Source: Anolis sagrei (taxonomy: Eukaryota; Chordata; Lepidosauria; Squamata; Anolidae). From it: DNA of 64,000 nt. Below the pieces are notes generated by a model, which made no database searches, was not told where the DNA came from, and saw only the letters and a program-made list of their open reading frames with translations. Shown here one piece after another: positions 63,416 to 64,000 of the stretch (the stretch's first letter is position 1; the number at the start of each line of letters is the position of its first letter). The position numbers were made by a program, and so were the translations under genes. The DNA is taken from positions 144,528,866 to 144,592,865 of the forward strand of contig NC_090023.1 of NCBI RefSeq assembly GCF_037176765.1, in the 5' to 3' direction.

Positions 63416-63780
63416 TGTTGATAGCATATGTCCGGGCATTTATTAGCTAGAAACACTGCAGATGCAAACAACAAGGTTCTTTTATTTTGGAGACTGATGA
63501 GTAGTCTGACTTCTATCTCCTCCTGCCTTGTTTTATATTTCTTCTAGCCCATCAGCTAATATGTCTGGTCTAATCAAAACAAGAGATCTTTATTGTTTAT
63601 GGAAAGATGTCTGGACCAGTACAACAGAAACATCTTTGCTCTTAGTTAGGTTATGCTAAATAGATATATTTCCTCTTCTAATTGTAACAGATATTGCTAG
63701 ATATAGCTACGTTCATACATATTGATCCCCAGAAATCTGTATTTACAGATGCCCATTTAGAGATGTATATTTTCTCAACA
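63416..63780 (-). mobile_element. Solo LTR fossil
   Basis: 365 bp. On the complement it starts TGTTGAGAAAATATAC and ends GCTATCAACA, has a tataaaac box and an AATAAAAG signal in the right order for U3-R-U5, and no coding part. No clear target duplication is visible. It is a retrovirus-like or Ty3-like LTR; the family was not assigned. It is an old remnant. Confidence 0.65.
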
Positions 63781-64000
63781 GTTCAGATGATATTCTTTAA
63801 TGGATCAACGGTTACCATCTTTTTATGATTATAATGTTTCTCTGTATTAATTATAGTAGTAGTCATTTATTAATACTTAGACCATAGGCCATTTACATAC
63901 AAAATGAAGACACTATGATATAAAAATTCAACCATCTAAAACATTAAATAAGTGTCATATAGATCTTGCATATTAAAATGTTTACACATTTAAAGCACAA
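63781..64000. other. Window end, no feature recognised
   Basis: AT-rich sequence without ORF or recognised repeat. Confidence 0.4.

Overview
This is vertebrate nuclear DNA, most likely from a squamate reptile of the iguanian kind (anole-like). The evidence is spliced genes with GT-AG introns, three clear copies of 5'-truncated L1, CR1/L2-type LINEs in many ages, R4/Dong-type LINEs next to (TAA)n tracts, 'Sauria'-type tRNA SINEs, MIR-like SINEs, many hAT and Tc1/mariner-like foldback elements, and a Penelope-like remnant. The species assignment is inference from repeat content; no species-specific marker was used.

Only two protein-coding genes are supported, and they lie head to head. LACC1 (FAMIN; purine nucleoside-metabolising enzyme of the multicopper-polyphenol-oxidase/YlmD fold) runs leftwards from 26030 to 19095 in five coding exons (441 codons including the stop). 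CCDC122 (a coiled-coil protein) runs rightwards from 37086 to 46311 in four coding exons (260 codons including the stop). Phases match at every junction. The same divergent LACC1/CCDC122 pair is known on human chromosome 13q14. Non-coding first exons and the shared promoter must lie between 26.08 and 37.07 kb; a GC-richer repeat-poor patch at 30.69-30.96 kb is the best candidate, but weak.

Layout. 0-19 kb: gene-free, made of a Penelope-like remnant, CR1, R4, L1, MIR-like SINEs, a mariner-like element carrying a SINE, and microsatellites. 19.1-26.1 kb: LACC1. Its last intron has a CTTT microsatellite as the polypyrimidine tract and a run of three hairpins. 26.1-37.1 kb: intergenic, dense in foldback MITEs, with a non-LTR element (YADD reverse transcriptase, zinc-knuckle C-terminus) at 31.7-32.75 kb. 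37.1-46.3 kb: CCDC122. 46.3-64 kb: a 1.3 kb hAT-like element, an L1 inserted in a Sauria SINE, CR1 nested in CR1, further SINEs interrupted by other elements, two repeat-poor islands (53.5-55.2 and 55.9-57.05 kb), one unassigned exon-like ORF at 58.38 kb, and an LTR fossil next to a CR1 at 61.8-63.8 kb.

Nothing here is a clear new biological system. The strongest observations are the exact nested insertions with readable target duplications, the hAT target-site preference visible across five copies, the repeat-derived splice signal in LACC1, and several unexplained perfect hairpins.
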